From JAVBLF01 sp031553675 (GTDB taxonomy: Bacteria > Bacillota > Clostridia > Christensenellales > CALWSW01), in assembly GCA_031553675.1 (NCBI GenBank), contig JAVBLF010000079.1:1-54828 (forward strand): DNA of 54,828 nucleotides, read 5' to 3'. The translations under genes were made by a program, and so were the position numbers. The notes below the pieces were generated by a model. The model did no database searches and was not told the origin of the DNA. It was given only the letters and a program-made list of their open reading frames with translations. Shown piece after piece: positions 8,012-15,841 of this stretch (position 1 is the first letter of the stretch; each line of letters begins with the position of its first letter).

Positions 8012-9478
8012 ATGGCATCGTATACCGTTACTGAAGCAAACCGCGTCCCCATCGAAGCGCCGGTCAAAGACCTGTCCGGCGCGTTTGAGCGCGCGGGCTT
8101 TCCGCTCTACGCCGTCGGAGGCCAGGTGCGCAACGCCCTGCTCGGCCTGCCGATCGGCGATCTTGACGTCTGCGCCGCCCTGCCGCCCGCAAGACTGCCG
8201 GCCCTCCTCGAAGGGACAGGTGTTCGGATCGTGCCGATCGCGCCGGAATTCGGTTCTGTGCAGCTTCATGCCAACGGCGTGATGATGGAATACACGACCT
8301 TTCGATCGGACACCTACGGCTCGGACGGCAAGCACAGGCCCCAAGGCGTGCGCTTTTCCCAGACCGTAGAGGAAGACGCGTTTCGGCGGGATTTCACCGT
8401 CAACGCGATCTATGCCCGCGCCGCGACGGGCGAGATCACCGATCCGACGGGGGGCATCGCGGATTTGGAGAAGCGCGTTTTGCGCTGCACGACCGAAAAT
8501 CCCGACCGCATCTTGCAGGACGATGGCCTTCGCACGCTCCGCCTCGTGCGCTTTGCGGCGGAATTGGGCTTCGGGGTCGAGCCGGCCAGCTATGAGAGCG
8601 CGCGAAAGCACGCTTCTCTGCTCGAAGACATTCCCGTCGAGCGAATCTGGCAAGAGCTGCGCAAATGCCTGCTGGCCGACGTCCGCTACCGCAAGGATGA
8701 GCGGGAGAGGCCCTTTCGGACGGAAGGGCATTCGCTGGGCGATCCGGCGCATCTGCGGGCGCTGCGGCTGATGGTCGAGCTCGGCATGATGCGATACGTT
8801 TTGCCCGAGCTGCTCGAAGGCGAGGGCGTCAAGCAGGGCGAGCGCTACCACGCCTACACGGTGCTCGATCACAACTTGATGAGCTGCGCCTGGAGTGCGC
8901 CGATCCTCTCGGTGCGCTTGGCGTCACTTTTGCACGACGTCGGCAAGCCGCGCTGCCTCGCCGCAACCGGACGCATGCTGGGGCACGACCTCCTGGGAGC
9001 GGATATGTCCCGGGACATGCTCGGTAGATTGCGCGTCGAGCGGACGTTGACCGAAAGGGTCGCGGATTTGGTGCGCATTCACATGTACGATCTCAACAGC
9101 GGCGCCAAGCTCAAGACGGTGCAAAAACGTTTCGCCCGCCTGGGGAGGGAGCTTTCGCGCGAATTCGTATGGGTGCGAGAGGCGGACTTTCTGGGGTCGG
9201 GGCGGCTGGATCCGCCTGTCGCGTCCGCGATGCGCCTCCAGGACATACTCGACGACATGATCGCGCAGGGGGCGCCCTTCGCGCCGTCCGATCTGCGGAT
9301 CACGGGCCAGGAGATCATGGAGGTCTGCGACATCAAGCCAGGCCCCAAAGTCGGGGTCATCAAAGAAAAGCTTTTTTTGCATTGCGCCGCCAATCCGGGC
9401 GACAACGAGAACGCGAAATTGCGCGCGATGGCGAAGCGTTTGGCTGCCTCGATTATGGAAAATAATGGCAGATTGTGA
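8012..9478 (+). CDS. cca: CCA tRNA nucleotidyltransferase-type protein with HD domain
   Basis: The 488-residue protein is a class II nucleotidyltransferase: GGQVRN (~36-41), the metal-binding DxD pair D50 and D52, RRDFTVNA (~127-134) and the RNA-binding stretch ILQDDGLRTLRLVRFAAELGF. The C-terminal half carries an HD-type segment (SLLHDVGKPR), common in CCA-adding enzymes of this clade. It should add or repair the 3' CCA of tRNA. The start is the ATG at 8012, which has only a weak ribosome site, with a TTG at 8003 as alternative; coupling to the kinase gene would explain this. Poly(A) polymerase activity is the main alternative within the family. Confidence 0.88.
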   Translation: MASYTVTEANRVPIEAPVKDLSGAFERAGFPLYAVGGQVRNALLGLPIGDLDVCAALPPARLPALLEGTGVRIVPIAPEFGSVQLHANGVMMEYTTFRSDTYGSDGKHRPQGVRFSQTVEEDAFRRDFTVNAIYARAATGEITDPTGGIADLEKRVLRCTTENPDRILQDDGLRTLRLVRFAAELGFGVEPASYESARKHASLLEDIPVERIWQELRKCLLADVRYRKDERERPFRTEGHSLGDPAHLRALRLMVELGMMRYVLPELLEGEGVKQGERYHAYTVLDHNLMSCAWSAPILSVRLASLLHDVGKPRCLAATGRMLGHDLLGADMSRDMLGRLRVERTLTERVADLVRIHMYDLNSGAKLKTVQKRFARLGRELSREFVWVREADFLGSGRLDPPVASAMRLQDILDDMIAQGAPFAPSDLRITGQEIMEVCDIKPGPKVGVIKEKLFLHCAANPGDNENAKLRAMAKRLAASIMENNGRL

Positions 9479-9528
9479 AAAATTACAAATTTGATTGCCT
9501 ACAACGACGATGGGATGTTCGACACCTA

Positions 9529-9557
9529 TTGCAAAATCAAGCATATTAGGGTATCAT
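9529..9557 (+). promoter_or_regulatory. Candidate promoter before the alpha/beta-hydrolase gene
   Basis: TTGCAA, a 17 bp spacer and TATCAT, about 145 bp before the TTG start at 9703. The rest of the 224 bp gap (9479-9702) shows no other clear feature. Confidence 0.5.
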
Positions 9558-9702
9558 TTGAAGTACAAGGATCCGTTTCGAACTCTCAATTTACAATTCG
9601 AAGACTCACCAGATTCGAATGATTCGATACTCGGATGCCTCGGGAGTTTGTGCGAACGGGCACCCTCCCACTTTTCGATCGAGAGAATGGAGGCAACGAA
9701 AT

Positions 9703-10599
9703 TTGTATTCGGAAACCAACGATCTGACCGGATCGATGCGAAAGGCCCGTCGCCTGCTCAATTCCGATCACATGGGCGCATTCGCGTCTGTCGGCGATTG
9801 GAATATCCATTATTACGAGCTTGGCGAAGGGCCCGATTTGCTCCTCGTACACGGCATCGGGCAATCGCTCTTTACCTGGCACCGCGTGATCGAATCGCTG
9901 GCCCAGCATTTCCACGTCATCGCGATCGACCTGCCCGGCCACGGCTACAGCAGCAAGCCGACAGCCCCCTACGACATCGAGAACGTCAGCGATCTCGTCG
10001 TTTCGACCATGGATTCGCTCGGCCTGAAAAAGACCGACGCCATCGCGTTTGGAACGGGCGCGATCTATTTGTTGCGCGCCGCCCAGCTTCATCCCAAGCG
10101 CTTTGGCCGCATCGTGCTCGAAACGCCCGGGGGCATCACGCCCAATGTGCCCTTTTTCATCCGCGCGCTGCACATTCCGCTTTTGAGCTGGATCTATAAG
10201 ATGATGATCAGCCCCCGCGTGGTCCGCAACCTGCTCAACGACTGCTTCTTCGATCAGACCCTCGTCGACGACACCATGGTCGAGGAATACTACAACCCGA
10301 TGAACGACAGCAGTGGACGAGCCCCGATCGTCGATGCGCTCCAGAGCTTCGATGAGGAAGTGACCATGCAGTCCCTGCGCGACCTCGACCACGAGATCTG
10401 CTTGATCTGGGGTGCCGACGACAAGTGGCACGACCTCGAGATCGCCGACCAGTTCAACGTGTCCTTCCGTAACGGGCAGCTCTTCATCGTCCGCAATTGC
10501 GGGCACATCATCCATGAAGAGAAGTGGGATCGCTTCCTCGAAATTGCCGTGCCTTTCCTCTTGACCGACGAGGCAGAGCCGATCAGCTCCACCTCCTGA
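9703..10599 (+). CDS. Alpha/beta-hydrolase fold protein lacking the nucleophile
   Basis: The 298-residue protein has the fold's marks: LLLVHGIGQS (oxyanion loop), IAIDLPGHGYSSKP, a WGADDKW acid loop (D239/D240) and the terminal GHIIHEEK with H268. At the nucleophile elbow, where the family has G-x-S-x-G, it reads A-F-G-T-G, placing Gly117 at the Ser position. It may therefore be a non-hydrolytic fold member, or may use another residue such as the adjacent Thr. The TTG at 9703 is chosen because GGAGG lies 8 nt upstream. A terminator follows directly. No pathway is evident from the neighbours. Confidence 0.8.
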   Translation: MYSETNDLTGSMRKARRLLNSDHMGAFASVGDWNIHYYELGEGPDLLLVHGIGQSLFTWHRVIESLAQHFHVIAIDLPGHGYSSKPTAPYDIENVSDLVVSTMDSLGLKKTDAIAFGTGAIYLLRAAQLHPKRFGRIVLETPGGITPNVPFFIRALHIPLLSWIYKMMISPRVVRNLLNDCFFDQTLVDDTMVEEYYNPMNDSSGRAPIVDALQSFDEEVTMQSLRDLDHEICLIWGADDKWHDLEIADQFNVSFRNGQLFIVRNCGHIIHEEKWDRFLEIAVPFLLTDEAEPISSTS

Positions 10600-10633
10600 T
10601 GCATGGCGCAGCTTCTGCCAAATGGCGTACTGC

Positions 10634-10664
10634 AACGGCAGCTTTTCAGCTGCCGTTTGTTTTT
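10634..10664 (+). terminator. Terminator after the alpha/beta-hydrolase gene
   Basis: A perfect 9 bp stem, AACGGCAGC/GCTGCCGTT with a 6 nt loop, followed by TGTTTTT. Its T-run overlaps the -35 of the mscS promoter. Confidence 0.85.
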
Positions 10665-10686
10665 CTCCGTCGCATGGTGGTATAAT
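10657..10686 (+). promoter_or_regulatory. Promoter for mscS
   Basis: TTGTTT, an 18 bp spacer and a consensus TATAAT (10681-10686), 31 bp before the TTG start. Confidence 0.6.
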
Positions 10687-10716
10687 GGAACGGTGTTTGT
10701 GAGAGGAGTGGAAACT

Positions 10717-11790
10717 TTGCCCTTTTTTCTCGCGCCGCATACCCTGTTGGCGAAAGGCGAGATGAGCACCGAAGCGATCGAGGACAGCCTGGACACGATC
10801 CAGCAGCTCTGGAAGCACGCTTCGGACTTTGCCGAACACTTTTACCTGAACCTTGGCAACTACATTTGGGTTGTGCTCCAGATCATTTTCGTGATCCTCG
10901 CGAGCCAATTGCTGATGGCTACGATATCGGCCTTTACCGGCCGGATGATCAAGCGCAACCAGAATCTGCCCAAGGAAAGGCAAAACCCCCGTGTCGAGTC
11001 CATGATGACCCTCCTGCGAAGTACGGCGCGTTACGTCGTGCTTTTCGGCGTGATCGTGATCATCATGCTGCTGATCGGCATGGAAAAGTCGCTTGCGACC
11101 TTTCTCAGCGCGGCCGGTATCGGTGCGCTCGCCATCGGCTTTGGCGCGCAGAGCCTCGTCAAAGACGTCGTGAGCGGGCTTTTCATCAGCTTTGAAAACC
11201 AGTTCGCGGTGGGCGACTACGTCAAGATCGATGAAGACGAGGGCTTTGTCGAGGCCATGGCGCTGCGCGTCACCTACATTCGATCCTTTGTGGGCAACCA
11301 GGTCATCATCCCGAACGGGACGATATTGCGCGTCGTCAACTACAGCCGCGGCGGTTCGCTTGCCCTCGTCGACATCCGCACGACCTATGAAGCCAACACC
11401 CGAAGCGTGCTCGAGTTGCTCGACCACACCCTCATGCAGTGGATGGAGCAGAATCGGGACGCGATCGTCGAAGAACCCAAAGTGCTCGGCATCACGGCGT
11501 TTGAAGACAGTTGTGTCAAGCTTCGCGTCGTCTGCAAGGCCCAGCCCATGATGCAGTGGAGTGTGGAGCGCTCGATACGGCTCGCGATCAAAGAGGCCTT
11601 CGACGCGACCGGCATCCGCTTTGCCTATCCGCGCATGGTCTACGAGCAGGGGAGCGACGGGACGCCTCGCCGATCCCCCGCGTCACATTTTCCCACCGAG
11701 CCGGTCGCGCCCCCGCCAGAGCTGCGCCACAAACCGCTTTGGCAGCGGACAGACATCAACTTCGAAGGCGGAAATACCGATGATTCTTGA
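10717..11790 (+). CDS. mscS: Small-conductance mechanosensitive channel (MscS family)
   Basis: MscS channels open under membrane tension and release osmolytes. The 357-residue protein has three membrane segments. The third, pore-lining one contains GIGALAIGFGAQSLVKDVVSG, with the Gly/Ala packing and the post-TM3 stretch of the family, followed by the beta domain (FAVGDYVKI, VTYIRSFVGNQVIIPNG). The TTG start at 10717 is chosen for AGGAG 8 nt upstream; an ATG at 10762 is the alternative. The C-terminal ~40 residues are Pro/Arg-rich and not part of the family core. The DUF951 gene starts inside its last codons. Confidence 0.92.
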   Translation: MPFFLAPHTLLAKGEMSTEAIEDSLDTIQQLWKHASDFAEHFYLNLGNYIWVVLQIIFVILASQLLMATISAFTGRMIKRNQNLPKERQNPRVESMMTLLRSTARYVVLFGVIVIIMLLIGMEKSLATFLSAAGIGALAIGFGAQSLVKDVVSGLFISFENQFAVGDYVKIDEDEGFVEAMALRVTYIRSFVGNQVIIPNGTILRVVNYSRGGSLALVDIRTTYEANTRSVLELLDHTLMQWMEQNRDAIVEEPKVLGITAFEDSCVKLRVVCKAQPMMQWSVERSIRLAIKEAFDATGIRFAYPRMVYEQGSDGTPRRSPASHFPTEPVAPPPELRHKPLWQRTDINFEGGNTDDS

Positions 11791-11983
11791 GTTTGCGCTG
11801 GGCGACACCGTACAGATGAAAAAACCGCACCCTTGCGGCAGCCGCGAATGGACGATCATCCGCACCGGCGCCGACGTGAAGATCAAGTGTCTGGGATGCG
11901 GGCGGATCGTGATGCTCGACCGCGCTGAGTTCGTCAAGCGCGCCGCCAAGATCGTCGCCCAGAATCCGGCGCATGAAGGATAA
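11780..11983 (+). CDS. DUF951 family small protein
   Basis: This 67-residue protein has the family layout: LGDTVQMKKPHPCGSREW, then KIKCLGCGRIVMLDR. The Cys residues (CG near 20, CLGCG near 40) could bind a metal. The start overlaps the mscS end by 11 bp, implying translational coupling; mscS next to DUF951 is a recurring Bacillota arrangement. The function is unknown. Confidence 0.88.
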   Translation: MILEFALGDTVQMKKPHPCGSREWTIIRTGADVKIKCLGCGRIVMLDRAEFVKRAAKIVAQNPAHEG

Positions 11984-12089
11984 GGCTTCGGCAGATATGG
12001 CCGAACGCAGGACGACGGACGTCTTTCAGACGACCTGGGCATTGAATTGCAAGATTTGAGTGGTTTTGAGGACCTAAAGGGGAACTGTG

Positions 12090-12722
12090 ATGAATCTCGA
12101 ACGACAACGCGATGTACCCACCCGGCTGCGGCGCGAACTCCAGGACAGCGCCGAATACATGCATGCGGGCGACGCGGCCTTTTCACGGTCGGCATTTGCC
12201 GAAATGATACTGATTTTCCTGACGGCGGCGCTTTTGGCCGTGTCGATCAATGTATTCGTCTTCCAGATCATCCGCGTGGACGGCATATCGATGCAGCCGA
12301 CCTTCTTCACGGATGAACGTGTGTTTGCAGAAAAACTGTTCTACCGCTTTTCCCCGCCCAAGCGGAAGGACGTCGTGATCTGCCGCTACCAGCTCAACCC
12401 GGAGTTCTTTCCCGACGAAAAATCCGAGCGCGTCATCAAGCGCGTCATTGCCCTCCCCGGTGAACGCGTCGCTGTCCGCAACGGCGCCATTTACGTCAAC
12501 GACGAAGCGCTCGATGAAAGTGGATACTGGAACGGCAGCATTGACTTCGACATGGAGGAGATCACCGTTCCCGAGAACCATTACTTCGTCGTCGGCGACA
12601 ACCGCAACCACAGCTGGGACAGCCGCGATCCCGACGTCGGCCCCGTTCCCTACGAAAACATACTGGGCCACGTGCTCTTCGTCATCTGGCCCTTCAACAG
12701 CTTCGGACGGTTCGCGACATAG
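12090..12722 (+). CDS. lepB: Signal peptidase I
   Basis: This membrane serine protease cleaves signal peptides from secreted proteins. One N-terminal membrane helix (~39-60) is followed by the catalytic Ser67 in GISMQPT and the general base Lys117 in IKRVIALPGE. The box GDNRNHSWDSRD near the end completes the family pattern. At 210 residues it is the short Gram-positive type. The ATG at 12090 follows AAAGGGG by 7 nt; a GTG at 12087 is possible. A 166 bp MITE-like element begins at the first base after the stop codon. Confidence 0.95.
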   Translation: MNLERQRDVPTRLRRELQDSAEYMHAGDAAFSRSAFAEMILIFLTAALLAVSINVFVFQIIRVDGISMQPTFFTDERVFAEKLFYRFSPPKRKDVVICRYQLNPEFFPDEKSERVIKRVIALPGERVAVRNGAIYVNDEALDESGYWNGSIDFDMEEITVPENHYFVVGDNRNHSWDSRDPDVGPVPYENILGHVLFVIWPFNSFGRFAT

Positions 12723-12888
12723 TAGACCTGTCCGGAAACCCCATTCCGGCATCTATCCGGCAAATATTCCACTCTGCCGCGTCAGCGCCTCCTAGCAGAA
12801 TTTCTTCGATTATGCGTCGTCGGCGCTTCCTTGCATAACGAAAGACTTGCTCGGATGCCTCCCGAAAGCGGGTTTCCGGACGGGTCTA
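12723..12888 (+). mobile_element. MITE-like element, family 2, copy 1
   Basis: The 166 bp unit has inverted ends: TAGACCTGTCCGGAAACC on the left and GTTTCCGGACGGGTCTA on the right, one mismatch over about 17 bp. The same sequence in reverse orientation lies at 43462-43627 with the same length. TA is found at both outer edges, as in elements moved by IS630/Tc1-mariner-type transposases; that link is inference. It encodes no plausible protein. Confidence 0.8.
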
Positions 12889-12905
12889 GCGTGAAAAACA
12901 GCATC

Positions 12906-12933
12906 AAAAAAGTGGCGACCCGCCACTTTTTTT
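12906..12933 (-). terminator. Terminator between lepB and parB
   Basis: AAAAAAGTGGCG-ACC-CGCCACTTTTTTT is symmetrical and can end transcripts from both sides, parB in particular. Confidence 0.85.
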
Positions 12934-12958
12934 GTGCGCTTCGAAGACTGAGAGGCTC

Positions 12959-13834
12959 TTACACTTCGCGGCGCAGGTATTCGTAGATGCGTTCGAGCTG
13001 ATCTTCGCTGTAGTATTCGATGCTGATGCGGCCGCGCTTGAGGCTGCCCGTGATCTTGACTTTCGTTTCAAGCTGGGATTGCAGGTGGTTTTGTACCTCG
13101 AAGAGTTCGGGATTCTGGGGCGTCGCGCGTTTGGATTCAGATGCCTCTCCAGCGGCGCGCGCTTTGCAGATCGCCTCGGTCTGGCGCACCGAAAGCGATC
13201 GGCGGATGATCTCGGCCGCCATCTCCTCCTGCATGGCCTGGGAAGGGAGGGTGATCAGACAGCGGGCGTGGCCGCTCGTGATCTGCCCGTCACGCAGCAG
13301 ACCCAGCACCGATTCCGGCAGCCTGAGTATGCGCAGGGCATTGGCGATCGCGGGACGGCTTCGGCCAAGTCGCCCCGAAACTTCCTCCTGCGTCAAATGG
13401 TGTTCGTCGATCAGAGCCTGGATGCCGCTCGCCTCTTCGACGGGGTTGAGGTCGGCGCGCTGGATGTTCTCGATCAGCGCGATCTCCATCATCTCGACGT
13501 CGCTGTAATCGCGCACCAGCACCGGCACTTCTTTCAGCCCGGCGATCTTCGCGGCGCGCCAACGCCTTTCCCCCGCGACGATGCGGTAGCGATCGCCGTC
13601 CACCCGCACGATCAGCGGCTGGATGATGCCCGACGAACGGATTGAGTCGGCGAGATCGGCTAGCGCCGCGTCGTCGAAACGCTTGCGCGGCTGATCGCGG
13701 TTGGGGTCAAGCAAATGGATCGCGACTTCGCGGCTGGCGTTTGGCATTGCGCCTTCGGACGGCGTGGCGGCGGTTTCGTCGTCATCCGGAAAGAGGGCGC
13801 CCAGCCCCCTACCTAGCCCAATTTTTTTGCTCAT
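12959..13834 (-). CDS. parB: Chromosome-partitioning protein ParB (Spo0J)
   Basis: ParB loads at parS and spreads as a CTP-dependent clamp to organise the origin region. The 291-residue protein starts with the MSKKIGLGRGLGALFPDD leader typical of chromosomal ParB. The CTP/arginine-rich box (IVAGERRWRAAKIAGL) comes next, followed by IENIQRADLNPVEEA, the helix-turn-helix around LTQEEVSGRLGRSRPAIAN, and a C-terminal dimerisation region. It overlaps parA by 4 bp (ATGA), so the two are translated together. Two parS sites lie upstream of parA. Confidence 0.96.
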   Translation of the reverse strand: MSKKIGLGRGLGALFPDDDETAATPSEGAMPNASREVAIHLLDPNRDQPRKRFDDAALADLADSIRSSGIIQPLIVRVDGDRYRIVAGERRWRAAKIAGLKEVPVLVRDYSDVEMMEIALIENIQRADLNPVEEASGIQALIDEHHLTQEEVSGRLGRSRPAIANALRILRLPESVLGLLRDGQITSGHARCLITLPSQAMQEEMAAEIIRRSLSVRQTEAICKARAAGEASESKRATPQNPELFEVQNHLQSQLETKVKITGSLKRGRISIEYYSEDQLERIYEYLRREV

Positions 13835-14610
13835 CCGTTTGCCCCTCCTTGGTGGGCAAATATCAATTCTTTCGCTAGCGATTCGTAGGCGAGGGCCGCC
13901 GAACTGTTCGGCGCGTAGACCGAGATCGGTTGCCCGAAACTCGGCGCCTCTCCCAGACGGATCGATCGCGGGATCACCGTCCGGTAGACTTTGGTGCGAA
14001 AGAATTTTTGCACTTCGGCGACGACTTGGTTGGATAGGCGGGTCCGCCCGTCAAACATCGTCAGCACGACGCCTTCCACTTCCAACATGGGATTCAGGTT
14101 TTTTTGCACGAGTTTGACCGTGTTGACCAGTTGGCTCAGTCCTTCGAGCGCAAAGTACTCGCACTGGATCGGCACGATTAACGAATCGGCCGCCGTCAAC
14201 GCGTTGAGAGTCAAGAGCCCAAGCGACGGCGGGCAATCGATGAAAATAAAGTCGTATCGGTCGCGAAGGGGGTGCAAGATGCGTGCAAGGCGCTGTTCGC
14301 GCGCCATCATGCTGACGAGCTCAATCTCCGCACCGGCCAGGTTGATGCTCGACGGGATGATGTCGAGGTTGCGGATGGGCGCCTGGATCAGGATGTCCGA
14401 CACGGGCACACCGTCGATCATCGCGTCGTAGACCGAGGCCTCCAGGTTGTTTTTGTCGAGGCCGAGGCCGCTCGTCGTGTTTCCTTGCGGATCGACATCG
14501 ACGATCAGCGATTTCCGCCCCAGGATCGCCATGCAAGAAGACAAGTTAATGGCGGTCGTCGTCTTTCCGACCCCGCCTTTTTGGTTGGCGATGGCGATGA
14601 TTCGGGACAT
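13831..14610 (-). CDS. parA: Chromosome-partitioning ATPase ParA (Soj)
   Basis: The 259-residue protein is a deviant Walker-type ATPase: ANQKGGVGKTTTAINL (~8-23), VDVDPQGNTTSGLG (Walker A'), and FIDCPPSLGLLT (Walker B). It binds DNA non-specifically in the ATP state and works with ParB in origin segregation and, in Bacillus, in control of replication initiation. GAGGTG lies 6 nt before the ATG. A TATAAT (minus strand, 14642-14647) lies about 30 bp upstream, and a parS site at 14672-14687 sits just beyond it, so ParB binding could affect this promoter (inference). Confidence 0.97.
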   Translation of the reverse strand: MSRIIAIANQKGGVGKTTTAINLSSCMAILGRKSLIVDVDPQGNTTSGLGLDKNNLEASVYDAMIDGVPVSDILIQAPIRNLDIIPSSINLAGAEIELVSMMAREQRLARILHPLRDRYDFIFIDCPPSLGLLTLNALTAADSLIVPIQCEYFALEGLSQLVNTVKLVQKNLNPMLEVEGVVLTMFDGRTRLSNQVVAEVQKFFRTKVYRTVIPRSIRLGEAPSFGQPISVYAPNSSAALAYESLAKELIFAHQGGANG

Positions 14611-14671
14611 TGTGACACCTCATTCGTTGATTTCAATATTCATTATACGATACTTCACCTTCGCTTTCCAG

Positions 14672-14687
14672 TGTTTCACGTGAAACG
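14672..14687. promoter_or_regulatory. parS: parS site 1
   Basis: TGTTTCACGTGAAACG differs from the Bacillus 16-mer only at the last base. It lies 62 bp from the parA start, next to its probable promoter. Confidence 0.92.
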
Positions 14688-14763
14688 AATCGCGCGCCTT
14701 GTGGCGCAACTCACGTTCACGCAGAATGAATTTGCTTCGCAAGACGACAAAAAGGGGTGACGC

Positions 14764-14779
14764 TGTTTCACGTGAAACA
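14764..14779. promoter_or_regulatory. parS: parS site 2
   Basis: TGTTTCACGTGAAACA is a perfect 16/16 match to the Bacillus parS consensus. It lies between parA and noc, 92 bp from the first site. Confidence 0.95.
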
Positions 14780-14841
14780 ACGCCGCCCCCGAGCTTCGTC
14801 AAAAATGGCGCCCACGCCTGACGCATCCACGACGCGCGCCA

Positions 14842-15660
14842 TCACTTGGGTACGGAAACCGTTACGATCACTTCGTTTGCCTGCTCGGTCAGCGTATAGT
14901 TCGCGTCGACGCCGGCATCGCGAAGGTCCTGCACCGTCGATTTGAGTGTATTGATCACGAGACGATAATCGCGGATCAAATGGATGACATTGCGCTTGGG
15001 GCGATCGTCCGAAGCGGCAAGCAACTGATCGATCTGCTGCTCCGTCTCCTTGACGGAGTAATTCGACGCGATGACGCGCTCCAAAAGCGCGAGCTGCATG
15101 TCTTCGTTCGGAAGGCGGAGCAGGGCGCGCGCATGCCGTTCGGTCAGGTTGGCGTCGATGATCATCGCCTTGATGTGCGGGGCCATGCGATTGACGCGCA
15201 ATTTGTTGGCGATCGTGCTTTGTTTGCGGTTAATGCGGTCGGCGAGCTGTTCTTGCGTCAATCCGTACAGCTTCATCAGGGCGGCGTAGCTCTCCGCTTC
15301 TTCGAAAAAATGTAGGTCGCGTCGGTGCAAGTTCTCGACGAGGGCCAAGCAAGCGCTTTTTTCGGCATCGGCATCCATCACGATCGCGTCGATTTCTTTC
15401 ATGCCGGCCATCGAGCAGGCACGCCAACGGCGCTCCCCCGCGATCAATTCGTAAGCCCCCTCGACTGGACGGACGACGACGGGCTGCATCAGGCCGTTTA
15501 CGGCGATCGAGGTGGACAGTTCTTGCAGCGCGATCGGATCGAATGTGCGGCGGGGCTGGTTGGGGTTGGGACGGATGTCCGTGATGGGGAGTCGGAACAA
15601 AGCGCCGCATTCCGCGGGCTTTCGTGTGCTCAGCGATTTGGGTTGCAAAAAGGGGATCAT
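14842..15660 (-). CDS. noc: ParB-like nucleoid occlusion protein Noc
   Basis: This second ParB-family protein has 272 residues. It contains AGERRWRACSMAGM, LVENLHRRDLHFFEEAESY and a helix-turn-helix around LTQEQLADRINRKQSTIANKLR, matching the Noc branch (the ENLHRRDL and KLR stretches are as in Bacillus Noc). Noc binds its own sites and blocks division over the nucleoid. The position before parA-parB agrees with noc-soj-spo0J order. The ATG follows AAGGAAGTGAG. I do not see the N-terminal amphipathic helix with confidence; the lead is MIPFLQPKSLS. A second ParB is the alternative. Confidence 0.85.
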   Translation of the reverse strand: MIPFLQPKSLSTRKPAECGALFRLPITDIRPNPNQPRRTFDPIALQELSTSIAVNGLMQPVVVRPVEGAYELIAGERRWRACSMAGMKEIDAIVMDADAEKSACLALVENLHRRDLHFFEEAESYAALMKLYGLTQEQLADRINRKQSTIANKLRVNRMAPHIKAMIIDANLTERHARALLRLPNEDMQLALLERVIASNYSVKETEQQIDQLLAASDDRPKRNVIHLIRDYRLVINTLKSTVQDLRDAGVDANYTLTEQANEVIVTVSVPK

Positions 15661-15794
15661 ACGCTCACTTCCTTACATTTCCGGAGAAATGAATCACATA
15701 CAGAAGTCGGACAAGCTCATGATACTGCAATCATTCGCAAATGTGGGAATTTCGACGGATCAAGTTCGGATTCGACAGGAAACGACTGGAAATG

Positions 15795-15823
15795 AAAAGG
15801 GCGAAGCCATCGCTCCGCCCTTG
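15795..15823 (-). terminator. Terminator after alaS
   Basis: On the minus strand, AAGGGCG...CGCCCTT with a 12 nt loop is followed by TTC, just past the alaS stop. The short T-run makes it moderate. Confidence 0.6.
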
Positions 15824-15841
15824 TGATGCGCATGTGTGCCG

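Noticed and set aside
12723..12888. Possible short proteins reading through the family 2 MITE
   Set aside because: Frames differ between the two copies in extent and flank, and none has a ribosome site; the inverted ends explain the conservation better.
14620..14826. A 68-codon minus-strand frame between parA and noc
   Set aside because: Its VSRET and FHVKH parts are simply translations of the two parS sites; it has no other support.
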